Shown here piece by piece: positions 20,341-32,159 of a DNA stretch of 64,000 nt. The number at the start of each line of letters is the position of its first letter. The stretch's first letter is position 1. The stretch comes from Alligator mississippiensis (lineage: Eukaryota; Chordata; Crocodylia; Alligatoridae). A model generated the notes under the pieces. That model had not been told where the DNA came from, ran no database searches, and worked only from the letters and a program-made list of their open reading frames with translations. The stretch spans positions 206,545,978 to 206,609,977 of the forward strand of contig NC_081828.1 in NCBI RefSeq assembly GCF_030867095.1. Direction: 5' to 3'. Made by a program: the position numbers and the translations under genes.

Positions 20341-23300
20341 AAAGGAAAAAAGATCTGGTGTAGTTCAGGGTGAGTTTATGGATGTCAAAAAGAAAGAACA
20401 GTGTTGAATAGAAAATATTTGAGTGGACAGAGAAGCTTTTCTTTGAACATCAGTATTTCATCTATCATAATACTAGGCTGTTTCAGTGTATGTTATAAGG
20501 CATGAAATGCATTCAGGCCTCTTGCTACATGTTTTGTCAATATGCAATATGCAGCTTCTAGTATTTGTGATTGGAGAAGGAGATTTTCAAGACACAAAAG
20601 ATGTATAGATTCCTAACTCCCATTTAATGCCAAAGGGACCTGAGCGTCTAACTCCAATTTGTGCATTTGAAAATCTCCCCCTTTGGGGAAAAAGTAACTG
20701 ATTGAATTTACTCAAAGTTCAACACCCAATATCTTTCAGTATTCTAGCACTTCCTGATTGAGCAAATATCATCCCTTTTTTCTTTGTCTGTCCCCACACC
20801 TGTAATCTATTTATCCTAATGGCACTGGGAGGGGAAACTTAACAACTTAAGCTCTGTTCTCTACAGGTAATGTTAAAATAGGTTGTCTTAGATAAGAACT
20901 ACTTTTTAAAAACATTAGCAATTTTTTTTGAGATCTGGCCATGTCCGATAGATTGTCAGAGGTTCCAAGCTGTTTGCTCATTAGGCAATTCATCCTGTCA
21001 TAATCACGTCCACTCAAGTTTGTAGAAAAGTTGAAATGGATTAAAAGAAACAGTTGAAACCCTCAAGCTTTTAGAAAGATCAAGAGTAGAAATCAACAGC
21101 ATGTGAATGGTTTCTTGCTGTGTCTGAATGGATTGGTATTGAATATGGGGGTCCTGGAACAAAACTGGTCATTATATCATTGTGATTCCAGAGATTACAG
21201 CTATCATTCTACTGCATGTCCTTGGGAAAGTCCATACTGAAAAGGCTGCACTGTGCTGAGATGCCTGAAAAATGTTTTGGGTTGTGGCTGGCAACAAACA
21301 TCTATTCATTAAAATCTTAGAACTGCAAACCAGCCTTTAATCTTGCACTGGATCTATAAAAAAAGACTGAGAGTGACTATAAATGTGACTATAAATGTGT
21401 CCCTTGAAACAAATTATGGAAGACATTATAGGAAGACTGGTTTCGAGCCAGCTTTTCCATCTTAATGAATTCATTTCATTTCAAGGAAGCGTGAAAAATG
21501 CATTGAGACTACTGGTAAGTGTCTTTATACTGCTGTGGTGAGATTGCATAAGAGGTCCATACTATGGTATTCTTATTTTTCCATTCTTGGAGAGAAGCTG
21601 GAAAGGAATCTGAAATGAAAATGCCGCACTCCAAATAATGTTCATGGTGAGAACAGACCTAATTGAAGACTGGAACTTCTGCTCAACCCATCATTTAAGA
21701 TAACAGGAACCATTTTCCAACTTCCATTACAGTAAGAGCTCATTATCTCATTCATTCACAGGAGTAACACTTTAATATGCTCATATAAGCTTCAGCTGTA
21801 TCTAAGGAGGAACAGAGTACAATGCTGGTCAAGGAACACATTTCACCAGATACCTTTACAGTACTTTGTATTTATAGCATCTCTTCCAATAAATGACCTT
21901 TAATACTTAATAGCTACAGATTAATTACAGCATTGTGGAGTTCATAATCGTTTTCAGTGTCTCCATTACGAAGGGAATTGGGACACTGATCTGTATTTAG
22001 CTATGTGCTCTTGATGGGAGGAGCTCTCCATATCCTGGGTCTCAGTCCTGCTTGCATATGCCTCAAGCCAACCATTCTGCCCAAGACATGAGGAGGGTCA
22101 GAGGAAGCTGAGGGAACTGTAGTGTAAGCCATGTGGAAGGAATCTGCAGAAGAGGATAGATGGGAGAAGAAAGTAGTGTGGACTTCAGACCTGAAATGCC
22201 ATGAGGACCTGGGGAAGTGGGAAAGAAATGGCAGAAAGATGCCAAGTGTACAAAATACAGAGAGAATGGAAAATGGTTCAAGAGCCAAGGAAAGAATGAA
22301 TATGGGAGATAAATGAAAGGTACTAAAAAGAAGAGAAATGAAAAATGAATCAAGATTTATTTTAAAGGTTAGAAACCGTTCATTTGTGTGACTTGGCTGA
22401 TGGCTGTATTAACATATCCTAGTATTCAGCATTTGACTGATTATTACAGTGAGATACTAGAACAAACTTACATAGCATATATAGTTAAGAGCTATTAGAC
22501 AAACTGTACATATTGTGCTAAACATCATCAGATTAATTATTCTGGTTAATGTAGCATAGTGCTTTGAAGCTTTACAGTGCTATATAAATGCTAAGTATTA
22601 TCATCTAAAAAACTATACATACTAGAATAGGTGTCTTCACACATAGCAAAAATTCACTACCATTTTACTTACTGCTTTACAGTTTACGTATCAACCGATT
22701 GCATTTTTCCTTAATTAATAAGACTTAGATGGGTACATTAGTCTATTTTATATATATATGGGTGTCAGACGACAGATGTATCTTGCTACGTACTATCCAA
22801 ACTGGGCTGCCTAAACTGGGGCTGGTTGGACTATCAGTTTTGAAAATCTGACCCACAATGCAGTTTCCCCTTTTGTTGTTTCTCACATTGCAGGTTTAAG
22901 TCTATATTGATTCCTTATGTAATTCAACTGAAGTCCAGCGCGGTAATTGAGGAGCGTACTTGTTTCAGGCAGTTCTCATATAGCTAGGATGACTGTGGCT
23001 TTTCTTCTTCCTCTTCCTCTTCTCGTGCCCTTGTCATAAACTAGATGCTCTTCTAGAATCATGCACAAGCAATGGCTCTTTCCATTGCTGAAGCAAGGTC
23101 CTCCTTCATACAAATCTTACCAAGGAGTCAGCAAATGAGCCTGTGCTCCATAGTCTGCTCTTCTCTGCACTCACATGTATTTATCAGGAGAAGAAATGAC
23201 TGAGGTGAGGTGGTTTTGGGACAGTTGTGAACGGGCAGAGAGGATGGGCCAGAAACAATGTGGTGACTGTAGTAATTACTAGTTAATGATGCTGAAGCAT

Positions 23301-26255
23301 AAATAGGATCAGGGAAGGATAGTTCTATCTCAAAGTTATTTATTGTGGGGGCACATAATCAAACCAGTGATTGCAAGTGCAGTAAACATAGCATACTCCA
23401 CCCCGCACTGTATTAACAGCAAATATTTGCCATAATTTAAAAGAAAAATAAAACAGTGGGCCAAATTCTTCTACTGAAGTTAGTTGGAGTTTCACCAATT
23501 TCAGTGGAAGCACAAAGGGATGAGCAAGTGTCCAAACTTTTAATCCACTGCTGGATATGGCAATGGTGTAGATATGGGATTAAGCAGCAGAGACCTTAGT
23601 GGCTACTATGAAAGACAGTTCATTTCGGTTACAGGGATGTCATTTTTAGGCACTTGAAAATACTTATTAGCATCAGAACTAAAATGGGGTGAGGAGGTCT
23701 TAGAAAGTAGGAAAGGGAATTCAGGAGGATATGCAGGCTGGTCTCTGAAGTGCACGACAGGTGAAGAGATGCAGGTCTTTCCTTGTCATGTGATTTCCAA
23801 CTTTTAGATGTTTCTGGTCTATCTACCTTGTCGTGTGATTTCCATCTCCTTGATGTTTCTGTTCTATCTACCTTTTGTGAGGACCCATAAGGCTGAAATA
23901 TATCCCACGTACATCATAAAGACTTTTTATCATCTTTCATGTACAGGTAGAGTATCCTGAGAGAGAACATTTTGCATCTGAAAGCTTTTCTGACATCTCT
24001 CCCAGGCATACAGTTGATCCAATAAAATATATTGCCAGATACCCCTTGCTTCCTGCATATTTCTTGGACCAGCCTGGGAACAACAGCACTCCAGCCTTAC
24101 TACATGTGTAGGTAGACAAGATTGCCTTATGTCCTTAAACACAGTGGAGCACTTGGATACCCACACGTGGTTATAGAACATATAAGCATATATCTGACAA
24201 CATTCAACCAAAAGACTTAAATGTTGACAAGCTTTATGGTTTCTTCAGCTTTGTGTTATTGCAGATTGGAAAAACTGTAACAGCCCCCAGTAAATTAAGA
24301 TACAAAGGGTATTGTTGAATTCAAAATTAAGCTTAATAATAAACTCAAGCATCCCTTGAGTTTGTTTCATTATTGAATTCTATTTATATCAATCTTTTTC
24401 TGTTTTTTATAAGTTATCAAAATCTGTGTATTACTAACCAACTCAGTAGCTTATTAGATACTTGATGTCTCCTGGGCATTCAGGTAGAAGCCGGAGAGGA
24501 AAAGTCAGAGTCTGCAGTATGGACTCTGCCACCGTTGTCTATGACTCTGTCACCTACATGATGGCTTACGTTATCATTATAGTAAACTATAAAGACCCTT
24601 TGGCAGGTTCAGTTGAGTACCTGAAAGGCCATTAAGAGGTGAATGGGTCCTTCTCCTCAGCTGTTGTGGATTAAAAGGGCCTTTTGACTAGAGGCAGTCA
24701 AAATGTGCATATTACCCCAAGCTCCACCTGCTCCACTGGGTAATTCTTCAGTTCTGGGCACACTTTATGTTTTTATGTTCCCCATAAAGCCATTCATGAT
24801 TGGGAATTCAGTTATCAAATAATTTGCCTCCACATGGTCCTCCAGGATAGCTTAGCTTTCTAAGTCTGACAGCAGAGCATTCTTGCTTTGTCCATGACTT
24901 GGCAAATTTCAGAACACGCTGCAAAGCGCTTTAGTTCAATCTGGCATTTTTCTTTGTCACTATGTTATTCTATTTCTATTTTGCTTTTGGTTTCTTTTTG
25001 GAGGGAGGTTGGTATATTTGGGTAAACTGAGTATCTTTGACCTGGTGAGTTTTTCTAAGGGCAGGATACTGTCTGAATTTTAAGGGTAGAATGGTTGGTA
25101 TAATGATAGTTGTTATGGGCTCTGTTTTAGAAATACGTAAGCATGTATGTGGAAGGAAAAAACAAACATTTGTAGTTGGTACAGGGACTATTACACCTTC
25201 ACCTGAAAACCAGATATTAAGAAGTACTGTCAGCTGTAAATGTTCAAAAATCAGAGCGGAATCCCCTAAAATCATGAAATTGACTTAAAATTAATAAATA
25301 TAGAATTCTTTTTCTTTGCTTTACATTTTTTGAACCATTCGGTCACACTTCATTTATACTTTCAAACTACTATGTAATCAATAGAAATAGAAACTTATTT
25401 TTCAGGGTTTGTTTTTTTTAAGAATTAAATTCTATCTTTTGTTATATGGCTCCAGGAGATGGACTTTAAGTAAAATTCCAAATATCACAATATTTATAAT
25501 TAAGTCAGGAGGCCAAACAACACTAATTTAGACTAGGAGTAGGAATCAGAAGGGCAACAGAGCTAACTGATTATTTTGTTTAAATGTAATGAGGCTTTTT
25601 AATGACTGCTTTCTGTTGTCTCTTTTTAGTAGTTTTCACCTGTCATTTATTCATTGTGTGCTTGAGCATGACATAAAGTACCACTTCTGCATTAATACCA
25701 GAGGCCAGTTGCTAAATTTGCCCTTCCATCAAACATTACATGAAAAGGTAAAAAGAATACCATGATACTGCTCAGTATCCGTGTCACAGCTGAGAAATAT
25801 AAAAGCATAGATTTCAACTCCATAGTAAGGGTGTGTTGAGATTTGTACTTAAGAAAAAATAAGATTATTTTTTGTTTTATATGATGACAAAAATATATAT
25901 TCCCATGTTAATGGTACTTACTTTTCTAGTTAAAAATATTTTTATGGCAAATTTACAAGTAGATCTAATACTTACTGAATTAATGTTCATTTTAAAACGG
26001 GTCCTTAAAAATTAGCACTAATTATCAGAACATTTACATCTCAAATAAACGTAATAAAAGATAATAGAAACTCCAACCTTTATGCATCATTAAACCTCAT
26101 TGAAATCTTACATTCAGATGACAGTAGAAGAAATTAAGTAAAAAATAAAGTTATTAATTGTTGTTACAATTATAAACTAAAAGATGGGACAGGACCACAG
26201 GTCAGTAGTTCAGGGCACTTTTAGGAGACACCAGAGTGGCATCTGAGGTTTCACG
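20341..26255. other. Gene-free spacer with few recognisable repeats
   Basis: Almost 6 kb shows no exon-like conserved peptide. Around 23,940-24,110 lies a decayed segment (CATCTGAAAGCTTTTCTGAC and CCAATAAAATATATT) like the 3-prime part of a widespread reptile repeat. A phrase GGGCCAAATTCTTCTACTGAAG near 23,459 (broken after 20 bases in any alignment) is another old scrap. The block about 25,560-25,740, with TTTTTAATGACTGC and balanced composition, could be conserved non-coding DNA. Confidence 0.4.
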
Positions 26256-28661
26256 GATTTCATAGACATTTGGGCTGGAAGGGACCCCAGAGGATCATCG
26301 AGTCCAGCCCCTGCCCCAGGGGCAGGAAGTAAGCAGGGATCATAGAATCCCAGCAAGATAAGCATCCAAATGTGTCTTGAAGGCGTTCAGAGTAGGTGCT
26401 TGAACCACCTCTGGCGGCAGTCTGTTCCAAACCTTGGGGGCTTAGACAGTAAAGAAGTTCTTTCTTATGTTCAGCCTGAAGCAGTTGTGGCGGAGTTTGT
26501 GACTGTTTGATCTTGTCATCCCTTGGGGCGCTCTGGTGAACAGACATTCTCCCAAATCCTGATGGACACCCCTGATAAACTTACAGGTGGCCATCAGATC
26601 ACCCCTGAGCCTGCGCTTTTCCAGGCTGAAGAGTGCCATGGCTCTTAGCCTCTCATCATAAGGTCTGTTTTCCTGACCTCTGATCATGTGCATGGCTCTC
26701 CTCTGCACTCTCTCAAGCTTCTCCACATCCTTTTTGAATTGTGCAGCCCAAAACTGGATGCAGCACTCCAGCTGCGGCCTCACCAAAGCTGAGTACAGGG
26801 GGAAAATGACATCCTGGGATTTGCTTGAGAAGCATCTATGGATGCAAGCCAGCATTTTGCTCACTTTACTAGCTGCAGCATCACACTGATGGCTCATGTT
26901 CATCTTGTGGTCAATCATAACCCCCAAGTCCCTTTCATCTGTAGTGCTAACCAGAGTAGCACTGCTGAACCTATAAGGATGCTGCAGGTTTTTCCTCCCA
27001 AGGTGGAGAACCTTGCATTTTTCAGTGTTAAACACCATCAGGTTCTCATCCGCCCATTTCGTGAGCCTGTCAAGATCCGCCTGGATCACCCTCCTGTCCT
27101 CAGGTGTAGATGCTTTACCCCAGAGTTTGGTGTCATCGGCAAACTTGGCCAGTCCGCATCTGACTCCAATGCCTACATCATTGATGAAGATGTTGAACAA
27201 TACAGGTCCAAGGACAGAGCCCTGGGGGACCCCACTGGTCACAGGACACTATGACGATTGACTTCCATCAACCACCACCCTCTGGGCCCGACCATGGACC
27301 CAGTTCCCCAAACAGTGGATCATGGTGAGGCTGATGCTGCAGTTAGCCAGTTTTGCCAAGAAGTGATCATGGGATACCAGATCAAAGGCTTTTTTGAAGT
27401 CAAGATATACGTCAATCTCTCCCCCCTTGTCCAGGTGATAGGTCACCTGGTCATAAAAGGAAATGAGATTGGTCAAGCAAGACCTACCTGCAACAAACCC
27501 ATGCTGGGTATCCCTCAGGAGATTGTCTTCAGTTAGTCTGTTAAGAATGGCCTCTTTGATAATCTTTTCCACAACCTTCCCCACAATCGAGGTCAGGCTG
27601 ATGGGCCTGTAGTTTGCCGGATGTACTTTCCTCCCTTTCTTGAAGATAAGCATGACATTGTCCCTCTTCCAATCTTCAGGCACTTCACCAGAGCACCAGG
27701 AGCTCTCAAAGATCCATGCCATGGGCTGAGCTACAATGCTTGCCAGCTCCTTGAGTACCCTTGGGTATAAACCATCAGGGCCAGATGACTTGAAGGTATC
27801 CAGCCTGTCAAGGTGTTCGTTCATGAGGTCAGCTTCGATGGAGGGCAAGGAATCTCCCTCACCTGGGCCTCCCTGACCCACAGTGGGCAGGGGCATCCCA
27901 TGGGACTGGTGAAAAACTGACACAAAGTACCCATTTAGCAAGTTCACGTTTTCCTGGGCATCGGTTGTCAGTTGCCCCATCTGGTTTAGCAGGGGTCCAA
28001 TGTTGCCCTTGCTTTTCCTCTGGCTCCCCACACATCTAAAAAAGGACTTTTTATTGTCCTTGATATTTGTAGCTAGCCGGAGTTCCATCGCAGCCTTGGC
28101 TTTCCTGGCTTGCTGTCTGCAGGTCCGGACCAGAGCAGAGTATTCCTCCTTGGTGGTGGTTCCAGTCCTCCATCCTTTGTAGGTCTGCCTTTTAAGACGC
28201 AGGAGGTCCGCTAGTTCCCTGGAGAGCCAAGGGATCTGCTGTGCCCTTTTGCTGCCTTTCCTCCGAGACGGGATGGACTTTGCTTCTACATCCAGGAGCA
28301 ACCACTCGTCCTGAACTCCCCTCTGCTTTGGGTTGTGGCCCTTTAAGGCCGCTCTGACAAGCCTCCTTAGCTTTTCAAAGTCAGCTTTCCTGAAGTTGAG
28401 GACTTCTGTATTACTGACTGACTTGCCAGCTTTATGGCAGATGGTGAAGGTGATCAGCTCATGGTCACTGTCACCCAGCTTCCCTTTGATCGTTAGGTCA
28501 CTGATTAGGTCATCCCCAGTTGCCAGTACGAGGTCAAGCAGCACTTTACCTCTCGTCAGCCCGTAGACTTCCTGAGTCAGATAGAAGTCATCCACGCATG
28601 AGAGAAAGCTTTGTGACTGCTTGGATTTGGCCAAGCGCTCCTCCCACGAGATGTAATTCAA
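26256..28661 (-). mobile_element. CR1 LINE, 5-prime truncated, fairly young
   Basis: The element is antisense, with its 3-prime end at about 26,256 and its 5-prime truncation in the endonuclease domain near 28,655. It keeps the endonuclease C-terminus, the whole reverse transcriptase, the C-terminal region and an 84-bp 3-prime UTR (26,256-26,339). It borders an AC microsatellite and an unclassified element about 90 bp further on. Only two stop codons interrupt some 2.3 kb of coding sequence, so it is much younger than the CR1/L3-like copies at 11.2, 31.5 and 55.1 kb. Its tail is the match for the SINE at 19,743-19,944. Confidence 0.95.
26340..28661 (-). pseudogene. CR1 ORF2 (endonuclease end, reverse transcriptase)
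   Basis: From the truncated start the order is: SWEERLAKSKQSQSFL and DSDHELITF (endonuclease C-terminus), SGPDGLYPRVLKEL, NYRPISLTSIVGK, TQHGFVAGRSC, then YLDFKKAFD (RT motif A, aspartate kept), TSGVPQGSVLGPVLFNIFIN, and FADDTKLWG (catalytic FADD kept). After that come LGRK, LGVMID, YSALVRPQLE and LERVQRRAMHMIRG. A TAG at 27,249-27,251 stands where CR1 normally has the Trp of the WRPVTSGVPQG phrase, and a TAA at 26,442-26,444 follows NFFTV. Beyond it APKVWNRLPPEVVQAP continues in frame to the natural TGA at 26,340-26,342. No frameshift is evident. It cannot work, being truncated and twice stopped. Confidence 0.92.
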
Positions 28662-28749
28662 CCAATCATTGTTCTTCCATTATTTCAACTAATTTTTATT
28701 CTGCAATTCTATTGTGTGAAATGAGTAAATTGCATGAAGGGACAGTGTA

Positions 28750-28811
28750 TACACACACACACACACACACATACATATATACATATAATATACACACACA
28801 CACACATACAC
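28750..28811. repeat. (AC)n microsatellite with AT interruption
   Basis: Two AC runs (about 28,751-28,771 and 28,791-28,811) are separated by ATACATATATACATATAAT. It abuts the start of the unclassified element and mirrors the TG run on its far side. Confidence 0.95.
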
Positions 28812-29740
28812 ACTAGCCAATTGCCCATCACGAATGACGGGGGGGAGAAGGGGGGAACAGAGCCCCAGCCCCTCCCCCAGTCCAGGCCCGCTCCCCCTTC
28901 CCTCCTGCTGTTTGGGGTCCAGGCTCACTCTTCCCCTCCGTGCCGCAGCGGCAGGGGGGTGGGGAGAAGCCAGTCCACTGTGGTTGGGGAGCGGGGGGAG
29001 CAGTGGGCCCAGGCCGACTCGGCGGCAGTGGGGGGACAGAAGGAGTGGGGGAGGGGGAGGAGTGAGCCTGGGCCCGACGAGGGGAGGAGGCTCACTCCTC
29101 CCTTCCCCCCGCAGCTGCCGCATTGGGCTGGGCCAGGCCGGGCCTGCTGTCCCCCCGCCACTGTCATGACAGGCCAGCTTTTCCCTTGGCTCGGGCTCGT
29201 TCCCCCCTGCATCGGGCCTGGGCCCACTCCTCCCCAGGCCCCACCATCACCGCCGATGCCATGACTCACCCGCTCCTTTCCCCCCATCGGACCCGCTTGG
29301 GGACAGGAGGAGCAGGCTCGGGGCGACACGGGGGGGGGGGGGGAAGTGGGCCTGGGCCCAAGGGGTGGAGAAGGCCCTCTCCTTTCCTCTCCCAGTTGCT
29401 GCTGTGGCTGCGTGGGGCCGGGCCCACTGTTCCCGCCCCACAACACGGCGAGCCAGCTTTTTGCCTGCTTGGGCCCACTCCCCCCCCTACCCCCACATTG
29501 GGCCCAGCCCCACTCCCCCCACATTACCTTCTGTCTGCTCTGTTGCTGCTGCCTCCAGGGAGCAGGGTGGGGGGGCAGCATCTGGCCTTGCCCCCACACA
29601 ATCCCCTGTGTCCCCACCATCATGGTGGTGGGCTGCCTTCTGTCAGAATGCTTCTTCGCGTTCTGATTGGCTGTTTGTCAGCCAATCAGCGTGCAAATAA
29701 AGTGTTATGGACAGACAGACAGACTTTTATAATATGAGAA
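28812..29740 (+). mobile_element. GC-rich-core element of unknown class, copy 1
   Basis: It starts ACTAGCCAATTGCCCATCA (with a CCCATCA..TGACGGG mini-hairpin right after) and ends GTTATGGACAGACAGACAG then ACTTTTATAATAT. The copy at 35,853-37,038 shares both ends. The orientation is set by the end with CAGACAGACAGAC and a T/A-rich tail, which looks like a retroposon 3-prime end; similar ends are known from Penelope-like and RTE-like repeats, but I cannot assign it. The interior is very GC-rich and internally repetitive: a GCCAGCTTTT..CTTGG-CTCGGGC unit near 29,172 recurs near 29,453. No plausible protein is encoded. Long frames on both strands are GC artefacts. Confidence 0.6.
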
Positions 29741-29743
29741 AAG

Positions 29744-29744
<1 letters not shown>

Positions 29745-29781
<37 letters not shown>
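29745..29781. repeat. (TG)n microsatellite
   Basis: About 18 TG units lie directly after the GC-rich-core element, followed by TTTATATTTTATATATGG. Together with the AC run on the other side it brackets the element with inverted simple repeats. Confidence 0.95.
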
Positions 29782-29783
<2 letters not shown>

Positions 29784-30153
29784 ATATTTTATATATGGGG
29801 TTCTCATTTGATAGGTTTCTTGGTTGCCAGCTACCACTGAACTGGCCTCAGTGTCATTGCTCTTAAAACTCCCTGCCTCTTTACAAGTCAGTTTATAGCC
29901 AGATTCATTAGAATGCTCCAGCTTTTGTGTAATAACCCAAACGTTTTAAATAAGCTGCTTTGCACTACTTTTGGGGTGGAGGTGTGGGAGAACAAGGGAG
30001 GAGGAGGGGGCAGCCAGAGTATGCCAGTGAATCTGGCATTACAGTTAATTTTAAAAAACTGATGTCAAGTTGTTTCAACCTGTCTTTATGTCAGAAATTG
30101 GAAGGACCAAAACACAACTAACAAAGAATATAAAGGGTAAGGAAACCTTCTGT
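29782..30153. other. Intergenic spacer
   Basis: Nothing recognised. It contains a short G-rich stretch near 29,970-30,010. Confidence 0.4.
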
Positions 30154-30182
30154 GGGTGCATCTACATGTGCAAATACTCTGA

Positions 30183-30222
30183 GGTGGGACTCTAGAGTTA
30201 ATTACTCTAGAGTAAACCCACC
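30183..30222. repeat. Twin ACTCTAGAGT palindromes within an inverted repeat
   Basis: ACTCTAGAGT occurs at 30,189-30,198 and again at 30,204-30,213, separated by TAATT. The pair is flanked by GGTGGG (30,183-30,188) and its complement CCCACC (30,217-30,222). Confidence 0.85.
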
Positions 30223-31130
30223 CTGGGCAGGTATCTACACAGGCAGGGATGCAAGAGAAAATTTGATGCTCATGGAAGCAGCCTACTTCCGCCCCTGCCG
30301 GCCCAGCACCCGCTCCCTGCAGCAGCCAGGGAGAGCTCTAAGCTCCCCCTGGGTGCTAACCCAGGGGCTGGCAGGGAGCACCAGGCCAGGAGACAGCTGT
30401 CTCCTGGCACAGGCTGGAACACTGCTCCCTGCCCCTGGGAGCTGCCTGCTCCTGGGGTGGGCTCTGCCACTGAAGCCTGGGCAGGGACAATGTCCCCCTG
30501 CCCTGGCAGCAAGGAGAAATTGGGATTGCAATCATTAAGTGAGGATTGAGAGGTCCCTGCTGCATGGGTAGGGGGACATTGTCCCTGCTTGGGTACTGGT
30601 GGTGGAGTTCACCCTGGCAGCAGGCAGCTCCTGGGGGCAGGGAGCTCCTGGGGGCAGGGAGCAATCTCCCGCCCCATTGGCGACACGTAGGGGGTGCATC
30701 CCCTGCAAAAAGTGCTGCCAACACTGCCAGCAGTGCCTGCAGGCAGCCGCTGCTCGCCACCTCTCCCCCCCGCCCCTGCTGCTGACACCACCAGCAGCAT
30801 CTGCAGGCAGTCCGCAATTACTACTGGCCACTGCTGACGCTACCAGTGGCATCTGCAGGTGGTTGCCAACCGCTGGTCGGTTCTCACCACCACCACCACC
30901 CCCCCCCCCCCCCGCTGCCAACACTGCTGTTGCTGCCTGTGGGAGCTCCCCAGTCACCACTGCCACACCCCCACCACCGCCACTGCCACCTGCAGGTGGT
31001 CACCATCCCCCCCAGCCTCCCAGGGGCATGCAGCACTCATGTCTCGGCCCCCTGCTGCCCAGTTGACCGGGAGCACATTTGCTTCTTATTCAGCTGTCTA
31101 CACATGTGCTACTGCACAGCAAGTAATTGG

Positions 31131-31172
31131 GAGTAAATTTGCTACATGTATTTACAGGTAGCAAATTTACTC
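31131..31172. repeat. Hairpin, 15-bp perfect stem
   Basis: GAGTAAATTTGCTAC (31,131-31,145) pairs perfectly with 31,158-31,172 around a 12-nt loop. Confidence 0.9.
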
Positions 31173-31175
31173 ATG

Positions 31176-31251
31176 ATTAGAGCAAATTACTGCACAGTAA
31201 GCATCTGCATGTGTAGATGGTGACATTTACTGTGCAGTAATTTGCTCTAAT
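31176..31251. repeat. Hairpin, 25-bp perfect stem
   Basis: The arm 31,176-31,200 (starts ATTAGAGCAAATTAC) is the exact reverse complement of 31,227-31,251. The 26-nt loop itself contains GCATCT..AGATGG. It starts 3 bp after the previous hairpin, so two cruciform-prone stems stand in tandem. Confidence 0.92.
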
Positions 31252-32159
31252 TTCAAGTAAAGTGTCTCATGTAGATGTCTGCAGTAAGTACAAAATTAGT
31301 AAAGAGAGGAAAGAGTTGGCCCATTATTCAGTGAAGAAAGCTGAAATATCTCATTCTTCTTTTGATTTAGTTTTCACTAAAAAAGTTAGAATTACTTTGA
31401 AATTGTGGACTTCTATTTGAACTCTCTGGCCATATCCACGTGAGCATGAACATTTGTTTCCCTGGGGACCAGGGAAGGTATGTGGACTGGTTTGAAAACC
31501 ATACTCAAGGAGTAATTATTTACAGCTAAATCATCAGCTGAAGAGATGCATCAAATGGGGTTTCTCAGGGACCTTTCTAGCTCCAGCACTATATAATATT
31601 TTCATTAATGATTTGGAACATGGACTATTACATTTGCAGGTAATACCAAGCTGTGGGAGGTTGCAAGCACTTTGAAAAAAGGACTTAGAATTCAAAATCA
31701 TATTGAAAAATGGGATAAATTAACTGAAATAAAAAGGATGCAGTTCAATAAGGGCAAATTAAAAGCACAGTATTTAGGTAGTAACAATCAACTGCAGAAG
31801 TACAAAATAGGGAACAACTGGTTTGAAAATAGTTGTGCATTATAATGGATCACAAACTAGATATGAGTTCAAAATGTCATATTGTTTCTAAAAGGCAAAC
31901 AACACTGCAGGATGTATAAAAAGTAAAATGTGACAGAATCCTTTCACTCCATTCAGCACCAATAAGGCTTTAGCCGGAGTACTACATTCAATCTGGAACA
32001 CCATGCTGCAAGGAAGAGATGCATCAACTGGGGAGAGCAGAAGAGTTCAGACGAGGGGAATAAAAATGTTCAGAAATCTAGAAAGCACAACTCATGAGGA
32101 AAGACTGAAAGACATGAGTTTGTTTAGTTCAGTGAAGAGAGGAGCAAAGACCTAAAAAC

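Larger units (their letters stand above)
30154..31285. mobile_element. Hairpin-rich MITE-like composite, 1.1 kb
   Basis: The left end reads GGGTGCATCTACATGTGC, as in the 16,876 and 61,517 elements. The right side ends near CTCATGTAGATGTCTGC. In between are twin 10-bp palindromes (30,189-30,213), a GC-rich core of about 800 bp with CACCACCACC and poly-C runs and repeated GGCAGCAGGCAGCTCC-like words, and two strong hairpins near the right side (31,131-31,172 and 31,176-31,251). No 3-bp duplication could be fixed, so it may be two elements nested or fused. It is non-coding. Confidence 0.5.

Noticed and set aside
28750-28811. CRISPR-like array from regular repeats
   Set aside because: These are simple dinucleotide repeats in a vertebrate genome with no repeat-spacer design.
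28834-29737. Multiple 100-230-codon frames on both strands
   Set aside because: Same cause: stop-poor GC-rich core of an unclassified repeat.
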